In this document: one piece after another, positions 13,479 through 26,000 of the stretch
How positions within the stretch are numbered: position 1 is the first letter of the stretch
How the letters are laid out: each line of letters opens with the position of its first letter
Origin: Eudromia elegans
Taxonomy: Eukaryota > Chordata > Aves > Tinamiformes > Tinamidae
Length of the DNA stretch: 64,000 bases
NCBI GenBank assembly: GCA_003342815.1
Contig: PTEX01000013.1
Span: 2,733,067-2,797,066 of the forward strand
Direction of reading: 5' to 3'
The notes under the pieces: generated by a model
Told to the model about the DNA's origin: nothing
Seen by the model: only the letters and a program-made list of their open reading frames with translations
Databases searched by the model: none
Made by a program: the position numbers and the translations under genes

Positions 13479-14515
13479 TTTATGCAAATTCAATTAGAAA
13501 GAGTTGGACCAGGCTCACAAAATCAAGGGGCAGATCCTGCCATTCCTTACATGCACTGTAGCCCCCAGGGGCCTGCCATGCCCTTGGAGAAGTTACAAAC
13601 CTCCCACTGCAAGAGGGGCAGGATCAGTCCTGCAGCCTAGCAGCAGGGGAAGGTCCCTGTTGCATGACCGGCCAGCGCGGGGACACTGTCCCCACTCGAG
13701 CCCTGCTCCAAGGGCACCGCTGGGGCCTCCGCTTCGCCCTAGCCTTCTGCACAGTGGTGAATGTCATTCTCTGTGAGGGTTTGCCTCGCCTCGGCCAGGC
13801 TGGCACATTTTCTTGACAAATCCTGCTCCCTGACCATCTGTTTGAACGTCTATAACCAAACGAAAGAATAAAATTAAAAATTAAAAAAGGCGTAGAAATC
13901 TGAATCACACTGCGTGATCACGTGGGGATGAATCAGGAGTGAGGGAAGGAGAGATCGTTTTAATCCATCCTTTTTATAAAACAAAAAACAAATGGAGTCA
14001 GGTAGCTTATGTCATAATGATGAACAATATACAAAGCACATGTATAGCAATTATTATAAAACATGTATTTGTAGTGCAAGTCAAAATATAGGGACTCTAC
14101 TCATACTGGCCAGCTAGAGGGAAACACATGATTCTGAGTGATCAAAAAGAGCCCCAAATTCAAATTCAAACTCATGAGAGCTGACAGTATTACAGAGTAC
14201 AAAAATATGGTGAAAATTTACACATTACACATAAAGTACTTAATTTTTTAATAGTTTACAAATAGAGATCTACAGATATGTTTCCAATTAAGCTGGCTTT
14301 TACTACCCACCTATTGTAATACTCTAGGTATGGTTACATATACCAAAAGAACAAAAAATCCCATAGCATAGCTATACAGCAACATATTAAGGTCTGAAGA
14401 TTAGACCAGTACATGTTAAATATTTCACTGGTTTACTAAACTGACATTTAAAATCATTTACAGTAAAAAAAAAAAAATCTTATAGACTTGTCTTTGAGAC
14501 TGAAACAGAATGTCC

Positions 14516-14521
14516 TTTATT
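14516..14521 (-). terminator. Candidate proximal poly(A) signal AATAAA
   Basis: The minus strand reads CTAATAAAGGACA, a canonical hexamer about 790 nt after the TGFB2 stop. It could produce a shorter mRNA. Use of the site is not shown by the sequence alone. Confidence 0.35.
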
Positions 14522-14992
14522 AGTAAGTTATTCAGTATTTAAAACAAGGGTCTGAGACCTTACAAGAAGCCTCCCTAGGCAGCCGGCATGAGAAAAAAGG
14601 TACTTTAAAGGCAGAGTTTCTCAACAATGTAATAACTGAATTCTATTTAAATTGAACTAATTGAACTAGCCATTACTTTTCAGAATCTTTTGAGCCTGAG
14701 TTCCTTTAGGCTTTATATGCATTTGGCAGCTTATTTGGTCTCCACTTTGTCCACATTTGCTGGTTTTCCTCTTTTTTTCCAAAGGGTGATATGGAAATGT
14801 TCATTTGATAGTTTTTACATACAAATAAATAATGCACTGTTAATTCTAAAACTAAGAGGAATGGGTAGGATGCCTATTGCGTACAATACAGAGAGATCAA
14901 GTAAGGCACGGGACAGATACAGCAACTCCACTTCATGGGATTCTCCTGTTTTTTTCCTTTCACATAGTAACACTAACAAATTTCTTCCAGTG

Positions 14993-14998
14993 TTTATT
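14993..14998 (-). terminator. Candidate first poly(A) signal AATAAA
   Basis: The minus strand reads AAAAAATAAACACTG, about 310 nt after the stop codon. The A-rich surroundings make a chance hexamer quite likely. Confidence 0.25.
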
Positions 14999-15110
14999 TT
15001 TTAAAAGGTTTTTTTTTTCCTTTAACTTTGCTTCTTGTCTATCTCACACTATGTGTAGGTGAAATATAGGATAAAGGCCTTCAATGTTTTGCTTCAGATG
15101 CCAGTTTAAA

Positions 15111-15131
15111 AACAAAACAAAACAAAACAAA
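15111..15131. repeat. (AAAAC)n short microsatellite
   Basis: Four imperfect copies of AAAAC on the plus strand, in the proximal part of the TGFB2 3' UTR. The unit is the same as at 8591. Confidence 0.9.
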
Positions 15132-15157
15132 CTTTCAAACAGTTCTGACTAGTACCG

Positions 15158-15270
15158 CTTTTTTTCTTCTTTTTTTTTTTTCTTTTAACACTGATGAATC
15201 TGGGTTTTCATTTCTCTTTCTTCCTCTCTCTCTTTCTTTTCTCCTTGTATTTTTTTCTTTTTTTTTTTTT
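15158..15270. repeat. Interrupted polypyrimidine/polypurine tract next to TGFB2 stop
   Basis: The plus strand has three pyrimidine blocks at 15158-15186, 15211-15246 and about 15250-15270, made of T runs and TC repeats. In the TGFB2 mRNA they become A-rich and GA-rich purine blocks starting about 35 nt after the stop codon. Confidence 0.85.
15186..15193 (-). promoter_or_regulatory. 8-mer miR-141/miR-200a seed match in TGFB2 3' UTR
   Basis: In mRNA sense the bases read CAGTGTTA, complementary to nucleotides 2-8 of miR-141/miR-200a plus the flanking A. It starts about 113 nt after the stop codon. TGFB2 is an established target of this microRNA family in mammals through its 3' UTR, so a near-stop site in the same gene is likely to be the conserved one. 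It lies in an interruption between two long purine blocks of the mRNA. Confidence 0.7.
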
Positions 15271-15305
15271 AATACACACACGTCATGCTGTTTCGGGGCT
15301 CTTCT

Positions 15306-15464
<159 letters not shown>

Positions 15465-17348
15465 CTAAAAGGAGAGAGGAGAAAGGGGTGATTAAGCCGG
15501 TTATCGCTGCCTTCCTGACACTCCACAAATCAAATTCCTTTCTGCTTCATTTCCTCTGATGGTGCCTGACAGGGAGCCCACTCAAATCAACAGGAAGATT
15601 CCTGGACGTTAGTATTTTAGTGTGTTTCTCCAGCTCAATCTGTTGTCACCTCTGTGGGTTTCCTGAGCTTTTAACTTGACCGATCCCAGAACAGGTACGT
15701 GCCCGGTGACCAGCTTGAAATGTCACCCTTAAACTGCCACACGCATTGTACTGATTTTCCCATATCAGGCAACACTGGAACGGTTGCATTTATGTCTTCA
15801 GGTTACCATTTGCAGTGCCAGGATTTACAGTGAACTATAGGAGAGAGCCCACCAGTGCACAAGCTCTCTGCTGTTCCTCCATGCTGCTTTTTGGCAGGTC
15901 CATTAACGCCATCGCGCAAGACCTACGAGCGCAGGGGCAGTCGCTCTTATTGGGAGCCCCTGCGGTGGCGTCAGCAGCTCTGGAGCCTCCGTCACGTCAG
16001 ACTCACATGCACGCTTCCCTGCACAGGGAGTATGTCGGCTGCCCGCTGATGATACATCGGTATTTCCGAGGACGCCGTTAATGTGTTAGCTAAACACCAC
16101 GCGGCCTTTTCCTAGAGCTTCAGCACAGCATTTACAGCTTGGGGAGACAGAAGATCTGTTCAGCACAGCAACACTACTTACTTTATTAAGCAACTTTTGA
16201 CTCCTCGGGTAGCTGTCCAAACCACATATTTGTGATCATGACAGTTATTCTTCCTCTTTCCTTAAAAACAAGTGCTGCTCCAAACTATGCATGCTATTAG
16301 AGCCCATCAACAAGGGAATATACTTGCCTTGTTTATACCTGGGCCTGCTGACATTGCTAGTACCACAACGACCCAGCCAGTGACAGCTACGAGGGCAATC
16401 TGCACTTAGCTGCTTAAGTTCAAGGCAAACACAGACCTAGACTACAATAGTTTCACATACCAAAGGGAGAGAAAACTGCCCCTTTGACAGGAGGAACTCT
16501 CTCTGCTGGTTAGTGTTGATCTGATATTTTAAAAGTGGCTTGAAGAGCAGGAGACATCACTGTTCGTGTGAGTCCGATGGTAAAAGTTTCACTTGGTGAT
16601 AACTGTCATGCCAATGTCTGCCCCTTAACGTTGACTGTCTAGACAGCCTTACTGTCAATAGAGAGAAATCAGCACATAAAAACACATTTCCCCTCATCCT
16701 AAGGTGGCTGTCTAAAATCCTTAAAATAAAAGACATCGTTCCACATGCCCATCAGCTCATCACCATCCCAGACAAAGAGTCTCTGTTCTACTTACAAACT
16801 TTCAAAGTGTGAGACCTTTTAGAGTAAAAGAAGAAATACATGTATTGGCACATTTTCACAAAATGGCAGTAGATTCAGATCATTTCTTGGTCTGGTAGCA
16901 GAACAGTAACAACGGAAATTAAGAACAGCAGATCATCCAGGAGGTGATAACCAGGTGGTAAGGTTCAGCCACTCTATTACTCTGAGAGTGTCTCCCTTGC
17001 TGCCTCTTGGAAGTGTTCCCTGTGCCATCTTTCACTTACTCTCTTTAGTGAAAGGTCCCCTTTTCAGGCAGCCTTCCAAAGCTGCACCCTGCTAACACTC
17101 AGAAACAGTATTTGATACATCCATGTGCCGTATTGGTGAAAACATTAAAAATAAATCTCTGGGACAATACATTCCCTCTGCTTCAACTTTAGCTTGAAGT
17201 CATGTGCAGATCCATCTGTAGGGCCACATTTCATCATTCTGTTACTAGGATAATAAATGGAAACTTCTGGCATTAGTACTGATGACAGTCTTAGAAATAT
17301 ATTTCACCCTGCACTTCAGAGCTTAAACTTGTCAAAGCTGTTACTTAC
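15465..17348 (-). other. TGFB2 intron 6
   Basis: This intron of 1884 bp runs from donor GTAAGTAAC to acceptor CTCCTTTTAG. An open frame at 15815-16081 on the plus strand is antisense and has no recognisable motif; that section is moderately CpG-rich. No repeat element was recognised. Confidence 0.93.
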
Positions 17349-17502
17349 TCTGCTGTGCTGAGTATCTGAGCTCCATAAATATGGGCAGGCTCCTGCACAG
17401 AAATTCGCATGATACCCTTTAGGTTCATGAATCCATTTCCAGCCAAGATCCCTCTTGAAGTCAATATAAAGTGGACGCAGGCAACAATTATCCTGCACGT
17501 TC
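17349..17502 (-). CDS. TGFB2: TGFB2 exon 6: N-terminal half of mature TGF-beta2
   Basis: This 154-bp exon completes the Arg codon begun in exon 5 and then encodes 51 residues from [10 protein letters not shown] to SSDTQHSR, mature residues 10 to 60. It contains the paired Cys15-Cys16, the amphipathic receptor-contact segment with WKWIHEPKG, and Cys44 and Cys48 of the cystine knot. The acceptor is TTTCACCTCCAG and the donor GTAAGTAAC, both strong. Mature residue 40 is His (codon CAT) in KGYHANFC; human TGF-beta2 has Asn there, while TGF-beta1 has His. If intron 6 were retained, the frame would add ten residues after Ser-Arg and stop, losing the last four cysteines. The exon length equals the human one as I recall it. 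Confidence 0.98.
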
Positions 17503-18046
17503 CTGGAGGTGAAATACAAACAAATGCATCAGTCAGAAAAGCCTGCACAGGGGACAGAAAACAATCCAGTTGCTTGCTCCCTGAAAGATACTTTACACGC
17601 AGGAAACTCTGATTCCCAGAATGCAACCAAATAATTCACGACACTAATAATTGCTTACATTGTAACTGATACCAGATGCTTAGGCATGGTGATGCTTGCT
17701 TTTGTAGCCAAAGCTAATGGTTTGCTTGGAGAATCAGCAAGCATTTTTCTCCAGATCCTCCAGAATGGGGTATCTGAGTAGTTGAACATATTGAAGATGA
17801 CAATTTCCCTAGAATTATGGGCCTGATAAGCCTGGGAATCATCCCAGATGAAGCTCAGTTTCCTGCTTTCTAAGGCCATAGGCACCTCGTTTGCCATTAA
17901 CTTCCTTGAGAGGGGAGAGTGCTTGGCAGATATAAACACCTATCAAAAAGAAACGTTAGCTTATGTTATAAGCAACTACATAACACCTCAAAGGGACTTA
18001 GGCTGGTATGACTATATAAGCTTATAGAACATAGATGCATAGTTAC
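17503..18046 (-). other. TGFB2 intron 5
   Basis: This 544-bp intron has donor GTAACTATG and acceptor TTTCACCTCCAG. It holds a sense-strand open frame of 94 codons (17655-17939) of unknown meaning. Retention would give TTT AGG TAA, a stop right at the exon end. Confidence 0.95.
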
Positions 18047-18221
18047 CTAAAGCAATAGGCAGCATCTAGAGCACGCTTCTTCCGCCGACTGGGCTGTTGC
18101 GACTCAAGTCTGTAGGAGGGTAATAACATTAGCAGGAGATGTGGGGTCTTCCCACTGTATTTTTTCCTATTGGACTTTAAAGCTTTCACATCACCACTGG
18201 AATATGTGTAGTCATCAATAC
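18047..18221 (-). CDS. TGFB2: TGFB2 exon 5: end of LAP, furin site, start of mature ligand
   Basis: This 175-bp exon encodes the last part of the latency-associated peptide and the first residues of the growth factor. It begins [10 protein letters not shown], continues through a hydrophobic [13 protein letters not shown] segment, and reaches RRKKR, a furin-type cleavage motif followed by the mature start ALDAAYCF. Proprotein convertases cut after this motif in the secretory pathway. The position matching the integrin-binding RGD of TGF-beta1 and -beta3 pro-domains reads SGD, as expected for TGF-beta2. The [10 protein letters not shown] stretch is one residue shorter than the human equivalent. 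Human has an N-S-G tripeptide before KTPH; here the Asn is Tyr, so that potential sequon is absent. The acceptor is TTTTTTGAAG, slightly weak with AAG, and the donor is GTAACTATG. Retention of intron 5 would stop translation immediately after Arg. Confidence 0.98.
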
Positions 18222-19589
<1,368 letters not shown>

Positions 19590-19722
19590 CTCTGTGATGG
19601 AGCCATTCGTGCACAGCCTCAGTGACATCAAAAGACAACCATTCTCCTTCAGCTCGGGTTTTAACTACTTTGCTGTCGATGTAGCGCTGTCCAGGTGAGG
19701 ATACTTCTTTGGATTTTAGAAC
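19590..19722 (-). CDS. TGFB2: TGFB2 exon 3: LAP segment ([20 protein letters not shown])
   Basis: This 133-bp exon encodes LAP residues from [20 protein letters not shown] through [20 protein letters not shown] to HHR. The [14 protein letters not shown] stretch is the characteristic TGF-beta pro-domain motif shared by all three isoforms. The exon starts in phase 0 after Gln of exon 2 and ends one base into the Asp codon that exon 4 completes. The acceptor is TTATTTCTTGCAG and the donor GTGATGACA, a GTGA-type donor. Compared with human there are conservative changes such as Glu-Val for Asp-Leu in KSKEV and Glu for Asp in VTEAV. Confidence 0.98.
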
Positions 19723-20290
19723 CTGCAAGAAATAACAAGTGTGACTTTATAGGCTAAAATTTAGCAGGTTTTTAATCAAAACAGAGAGCTAGGAAAACCA
19801 TGTAGAAAGAGCAAACTCTTGCATTGAAATGGAAGTGGACAAGAGATCACAGTAAAGTAGGACATCGTTTTTACCGTCTTCAGTAGTACTTACACTGGCT
19901 AAAGCATATGCCAGATGCTAAAGCAGAGCCTGTACATTCTGTACATTGAAGATACTATATTGCCTGATCATAACTAATCTGTGCATTGCTGCCTTATCAC
20001 AGGTTCCAGTTCTCCCTTTGATTTTAGTTACCGGACACACATCAAACAGAAACAAAGTAGTATGGTTCATACAACTAGCCTGGGGGCCTGCAAAAAACTC
20101 CGTGAGGTGTGCAACTCGGCCACACAGGGATTTGTGCAACAGACCACACTGCTTCTGTCCAGGTTTTGATCTCACCTGCGTCAGTATTTGTGTCACAAGG
20201 TTTATCAAAGCTATCCATGGCGTATGCAACAAAATTACCTTTAAGGAAAAAATAAAAAGGCCTCCTCGCTTTCAGGACACAGCAGCATGT

Positions 20291-20328
20291 GCCTAAGAAG
20301 GTCAACTAAGGTGGTCAACTTCTTAGGC
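20291..20328. repeat. Inverted repeat, 10-bp perfect stem
   Basis: The arms GCCTAAGAAG (20291-20300) and CTTCTTAGGC (20319-20328) are exact reverse complements separated by 18 bases. The loop and stem junction also repeat GGTCAACT. It lies in intron 2 of TGFB2. Confidence 0.85.
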
Positions 20329-21988
20329 TCAATTTTCTCTATTATTTTCTCTAATTTTTGAAAGGAAACGCTTAGGTTGTTGGCTGCTAACAGGTTTCTA
20401 GTTTCCTGGTTATTACTATGTTGATAGTTTTGTGATGCAGGGAGCCAGAATGCAGTGCAATGTTAAGTCAATTCTAATCGAGAACATATGATAATATCAC
20501 ACTGAAACTTTTGGCATCTCAGTCATGTGACTTCTTGGTACATCAGTTTGGGTTCTTCCTTTATTTAACCACTCAGGTCTGTCTCCAAATGGATAACTGG
20601 CAGACATTTCTCATTGTCTCCTCTTATTTTCTCAACCCGGACTCATCTGACATCTAGCAAACTGTGTTGGTATAAAAAAAAAAGGTAAAAATGCATGATA
20701 TAAGTAAGGAAAAGAATTTCCAAAGAGGTGTGAAATTATGTCATCATGATAAAATTATGCTTTTCCAAAATGAAAAAGAAAAAGGCAACATTGAAACATG
20801 AATATTGTACATGTCTAACACGTAGTGTCTCCCTTTTTATTTCATCGGAGCACTAGAGCGCTCAAACGCCAGCAGTGCACTTGATGCAGATTATAACATT
20901 TGTCTGTTGACAAGACCAGTGGTATGAGAAGCTCTCTCTCTTCCTTCTGATCAAGGCATTTACAGTAGGAAGTGAAAAGACCTGGAAAGATGCTGGTCCA
21001 AATCCAGAAAATTATGAAACGCCCTTAGGTAGAAATTGAGGGCATTCAAATGTTTAACATTGGGGCCTCTTTTTTATAAGGCAACCTTCAAACAAAGTGT
21101 TTGAACAACTGTTTATAGAGAGTCTGACAGCAGCAAGGAGGCTCTCATTGCTCAAAAGTGCCAGAGGGATAACAGAATCAGTAATCACTGTTGGGAAAGT
21201 CCCAGAGAAGCACAAATATAGCTTTGCCTTCCCTTTGGTCTTTACTCAAGTGTTTCTGAGAACGTAATGCAGCTGTCATTCTGTAGAGATATGTCTGAGG
21301 AGGGAAAAATAATAAGGCAAAAGAGACACAAGAATCTGGTTCTCCCATTCCTTTCTGCACAGTCATGTCTTTCCTAAGACTCCAAAAACTGCACAGCTCA
21401 CTAGCAGGTTTGGCAGTGATGTAAGGATCTAAAAATAAGTAATACGTTAAGAGCAACCTACTGTTAACTGCAATTTGTCTTCAGTATGTCACGAAGACTC
21501 AGCTGCACCTTGGAATCCAAAAGAGAATGTCTTCATCCCAGTCCCACTCCCAAGAAAAGACAAGGTCAGAAGCTGCCAGTATGTACCTGGCAGGAAGCAC
21601 GTTTACAAAACTATGGGAGATGCTCACTGCACATATTCAAAGGCAGTGAGAAAAACCATCCTGACCTATGAACTGAGTGATAAGAAAAGCACTGGTGGGT
21701 TTCAAAACAGTATGGCATCAGTGTGGGTTAAAAGAGCTCTGACGGCTCCCCTGTATGGCCATTTTGTGACTACTGAGAGTGCAGCTTTCTTCCAAATTGT
21801 TTATGCAGCATGCTCTGTAAGAGAATTATGACAGAATGAATGAGTCAAAGGGTCACAAACTAACTATTGTTATGTAATTTCCATGATCATTGTCATAAAT
21901 TTAGTAGTAGCACTAGTAGTTCTAAGGTAAAAACTGTGAGAAGGGCCATATTTGATGAGATTATAAAATCTGTTTCAGTCTCTGCATT

Positions 21989-22019
21989 CTACATGATGAT
22001 AAATCTACATGATGATAAA
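21989..22019. repeat. Tandem duplication, 15-bp unit
   Basis: CTACATGATGATAAA occurs at 21989-22003 and again at 22005-22019, with one base between the copies. Confidence 0.95.
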
Positions 22020-22879
22020 GCGGTGTAGTTGCAAAAACGTCTGACCTGTGTCCACCAACACAACATGTTCTTCAAATGAGTGCTTCACAAATTACTATGT
22101 CATAAGCACTTAAGGTTTTCTCTGTCGTCTTCTCCCTTTGGTTCACTACTTTGCATTTCAATTCTGGTCACACTTTCTGCTTCAGCAACTTGTTCTTTTC
22201 TTCCAATACACACTCAAGCCCTTATCTTTGAAAAACTCATCTTCCAGTCCTTCTGACACATTTCCCACAAGATCAACTAGTTCTATTGCAAAAAAAAGAA
22301 CAGCCTTTCATATACCTTGTAGCTTTTGTGCTTGAAAGTGCTTGAAAGTTTGTCTGCTTCTTCCAGTGACTCTGACTGGTCTCAGAAGAGATACTACCTT
22401 TAACTATAAACTTTGTCTTACCTATAAACATCAGCTTGCCTTTGTACTTAGCCCATCATAACCACATCAAATCCCACTATCAGATTTCCATTTTAATGCT
22501 CTATCAGCTTAAAATATTTTTGTATGATTTGTATTTGCAGGAGCTAAATGAAAGCCTAAGAAGTGAAGGTCTTTGTCCAAGAGTTTATCTGTAAAATCTA
22601 ATTTACATTTTCAGTGCACTAAAAGTATTAACAGAAGAATGAAAAAAAAAGTAGGAGAGAATTAAATGTAAAATCTGCATGTAAAAGAGATTATGAGTTA
22701 AAGTTCTACTTTATCCTCCTTTATCATTTTCCTCTTGCACCTTGTCTAAACACTCCTGCTTAAAAAAACATAAAGAGTTTGAAATCTCTTTGAATCACAA
22801 CCTGAATTGCTAGTTGTGTTTTTCTTTTCTTTTTTTTTTGTTGCCTTTGGTGCATCACCACCTGCATGCAGAAGTGCCA

Positions 22880-23090
22880 GATTCAATCACTCGCATGAGC
22901 AGGAGACAGAAATTCCCCCCACACAGACAGCCTCATCCCCCTCACCCGCTCGTGGCGCATTTGAACACCGCATTGGAACAACAGCGCAAGCAGCTGACAA
23001 CGTGCACGCATGCGGGTGGGAGCTTGCACACCTCTACACACGCGGGAGCGAAAGCCCGAGACCAGAGCACTCTACATTGAGGGTGTGCGA
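22880..23090. other. CpG-rich patch in intron 2
   Basis: CpGs are clustered here within AT-rich intron DNA. The core includes CGTGCACGCATGCGGG, an alternating purine-pyrimidine run of the type able to adopt Z-form. Two overlapping plus-strand open frames cross it but look like by-products of base composition. A regulatory element is possible but unproven. Confidence 0.4.
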
Positions 23091-26000
23091 AATCTCTGCA
23101 GCTTTTACTTTTAAAGGCGGGTTTGTCTTCCAGGTAGATCTGTTTTTTTGGTGCTGCCCTCAGCAGAGGGATAATGCATCTCTTCCATTTTTAGAGAAAG
23201 GATTACACAGGGAATATATGTCTAGGATCACATGGTGTGGGGATGAGCTGAATAGGTGGAGATGTTAAGAAAAGGTTACTGAGCAAACTTCTGGCCCAGA
23301 GTGCACAGGAAATTTCCTTCAGTAGCATTGCTTTAAATTTTAAAAATATCACTTTTTTTTTTTTTGGTCTGCCCCTTTCTGTATGAGATTCCTCGCTTCC
23401 TCATGAAAGCAAATTTTTAGCCACCGTATCTTGTATACTTGCCTTCTGGATATCATTTCTTAGGAAGAGCCTTGCCTTCTACGGATCATTTCCTAAGGCA
23501 CTGCTAATCCTGCTCTCATAATTTTCTTCTATTCTGATATTGTTTAAGCATGCGAAAAAGAATTTTAAAAATACTCATATCTAAATATGCCATACATAAA
23601 AATACTGTCAGCACTGTAACAGCACAAAAACAAACAACAAACAAACACACAAATAAGTGGATTATCTGAATGAATAAAGTAGATACTTGATGGAATTAGG
23701 ACTGAGAAAGCAGCATTGACTTGCTCCTGCTTCCAGGCCGGATGCTTTGCATCCACCAAATGAAGAATTGCTCCTGCTTATCCATCTTCACGTGTCTAGG
23801 AAGCCCTCTTGGTGTTCTCAGTGATGAGAAGATTTACATGTCACCTACATCCATCCTACCAGATTTCTGGTCTTTATATTTACCCTGTTGAAATCATCTG
23901 CGCTTTAGTTCTACAAATGCATTCTGTCCAATCCTGTTCTCTAAAGGGGAGAGTCTCTGCTCTGCTGGCAGTGATTCATCTGTGTCCCTCCCTGTCCGTT
24001 ATGACGAGAGTTGACCCTCATGCTACCTTGCAAGCACATCCTGAATCACCACGATCTGTGCAATAAGCAGTGAAATGACTGAGTTTCATCTCAGACCAGC
24101 TGCCTAAGAATAACAAATGAGTTTCCTGAAAGGGCTGATTTCTCGAATACTTCTGCCAACTGCGCTTTTTATTTGAGAGCTCAAAAGGAATGCCTTAACT
24201 GATCTATTTTTTAAATTTAAGTATAAAAAAACTAAAGTAGTGATAAAAATACTGGAGGATAAAACTGTTGATGTGCATGCATGCTTATACTCCCAAACAT
24301 AAATCGTGTAACAAGTATCACCCTATGACTATAGCTCAGTTCCAAGCACAAAAATAAGGACAATGATTGTCTTAGTAGGTATCTTATGAACTGTAAAGTA
24401 CAGTGACAGTGCTATATTAAATCAAAATGACAAACAAAACAATGTTTGAAAAAACAGTAGAAAGGCCTTCTTTAAAAAAAATGAGGCAAATTGGAGGTTG
24501 CTAAAAATCCGGGTGCTAGTATTTCATGTCAATGCAATTATAGCAGTTGAAAAACAAAAACAAGAACAGAAGAAAAACTCCAAGATCCAAGATTCCACTA
24601 ACAGAAACAGATAAATATTTTGCTCAAATGTTTGTCTACTTCCTTTCTCATATATGTGTAAGCAGCTAAAGGAGGGGATAGCCGAAGGAAAACATTAGTG
24701 TATGTACTCTAAACAATGACTACTGAAAGCAGTCTCCAGAGCAGCCTGGCTCTGTGACTCATGGCACACATCACAAGGAAGAGCTCCACGGAGGACAACT
24801 GGTTCTTTCAAATAACTGGAGCTCCAGAAGAGCTTACTTTATTTCAGGCTTGGTGGCCTGACCTGTAAATACTCTTATTTTCCTAGAGATACCACAGGAA
24901 GATGCCAGAGAGCAGAAAAAAATACAATTAAGCAGAACTCCCAGTGCAATGGTTTTGGCTAATAAAGTCCTCACCTCCCAGAAACCAAACAAACACAATA
25001 TTGACTGTGGCTCGGCAGTTTTGATAAACAGGCTGATGTGTCACTGACATTCATCTACTGAAGCCAAGAAACTGTAGATACACATCAAGGGCCACAATTT
25101 AGCAATAAGGGCACTTTATAACTTGGTTTGAGAATAATGGCCATCAAGGGCTAGGGCTTATTTTTGGCATTGCACCTGTTCTTTAAAACAAACTGATTAA
25201 CTCGCCAAACTTAGTAAAAATACCATCTAGCCACCTAAAAATACCTGTTGTCTATGTTAATCTGGAATGCAGGATGGTACCTGCAATCAGACAGTTTGGT
25301 TTCTAGTTATCCCTGAACGAAAGCCTCCTGTTATGGTATTATCTTGCAAAAGCCTCCTATTAGTCTGTTTTTCTCTTTCCATTTGCTCTGAACTGTCTGA
25401 TCACCTCTCTCCAGATGCTGTTGGCTCCCTGACGACTTCCTTCCTTCCCCTCTCTATCATCTCAGACTTCTGTGATGTTCTTGTATTACAACATCTTGGC
25501 GGACTCAGTAATCATTCTCTTACTTAGCAGGCATTATCCGTGGTTTCCACTGGAACTTCAAGGGCCTTTTACAATAACGGAAAGAACCTGACATGTATTT
25601 GTGATCACAAAGTAAGTAACTCCAGTGGGAAGTTACATGCTGGTTAGCACTAGAGCAGAGAGAAGTTCAGCTGTATATAGCACTGTGGCTGAAAACAGCC
25701 ACTTAGGATAACTCTTTGGAGTTAACAGAATATTGCAAGGGACTAAAACATCACTGTGCAAGATAAGCTTGCATAAGCGGCCCAAGATTTGCATAAGCAG
25801 CCTCTTGTGTCTTCAGAATCTGCTTGCACTGTTTGCTGCCTCATTCCGAATCCCAAAGGCCTCTTCAGACAGCTCTCAGTGACTTCATCCAGTCCTTCCT
25901 GAAGATTAAAGTTAAAAAACAACCTCCATGTTAGTTCTCAATCATTTCTCACTCTCGTGTTCAAGGCCTTGGATACTGCCTTGGACTCCGGATAAGAAAC

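Larger units (their letters stand above)
11960..15305 (-). other. TGFB2: Probable TGFB2 3' UTR
   Basis: This is the untranslated region following the TAA stop at 15306. Its far end is placed at the AATAAA at 11972-11977, giving about 3.3 kb, which fits the long 3' UTR of mammalian TGFB2. Two nearer signals, at 14993-14998 and 14516-14521, could give shorter mRNAs. The first 150 nt of the mRNA-sense sequence is dominated by A-rich and GA-rich purine blocks around a miR-141/200a-type site. The rest is AT-rich, with short A/T runs near 13463 and 12067. No frame in it shows recognisable protein. The stop-proximal end is certain; the extent is inference. Confidence 0.55.

Noticed and set aside
19918-20305. 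Several overlapping frames of 62 to 116 codons on both strands next to exon 3
   Set aside because: They lie in intron 2, differ between frames, and have no TGFB2 or other homology; stop-poor composition is enough to explain them.
22807-23268. 153-codon plus-strand open frame in intron 2
   Set aside because: Begins with a T-run-encoded Phe stretch, is antisense to TGFB2, overlaps another frame, and shows no known motif; best explained by the CpG-rich patch.
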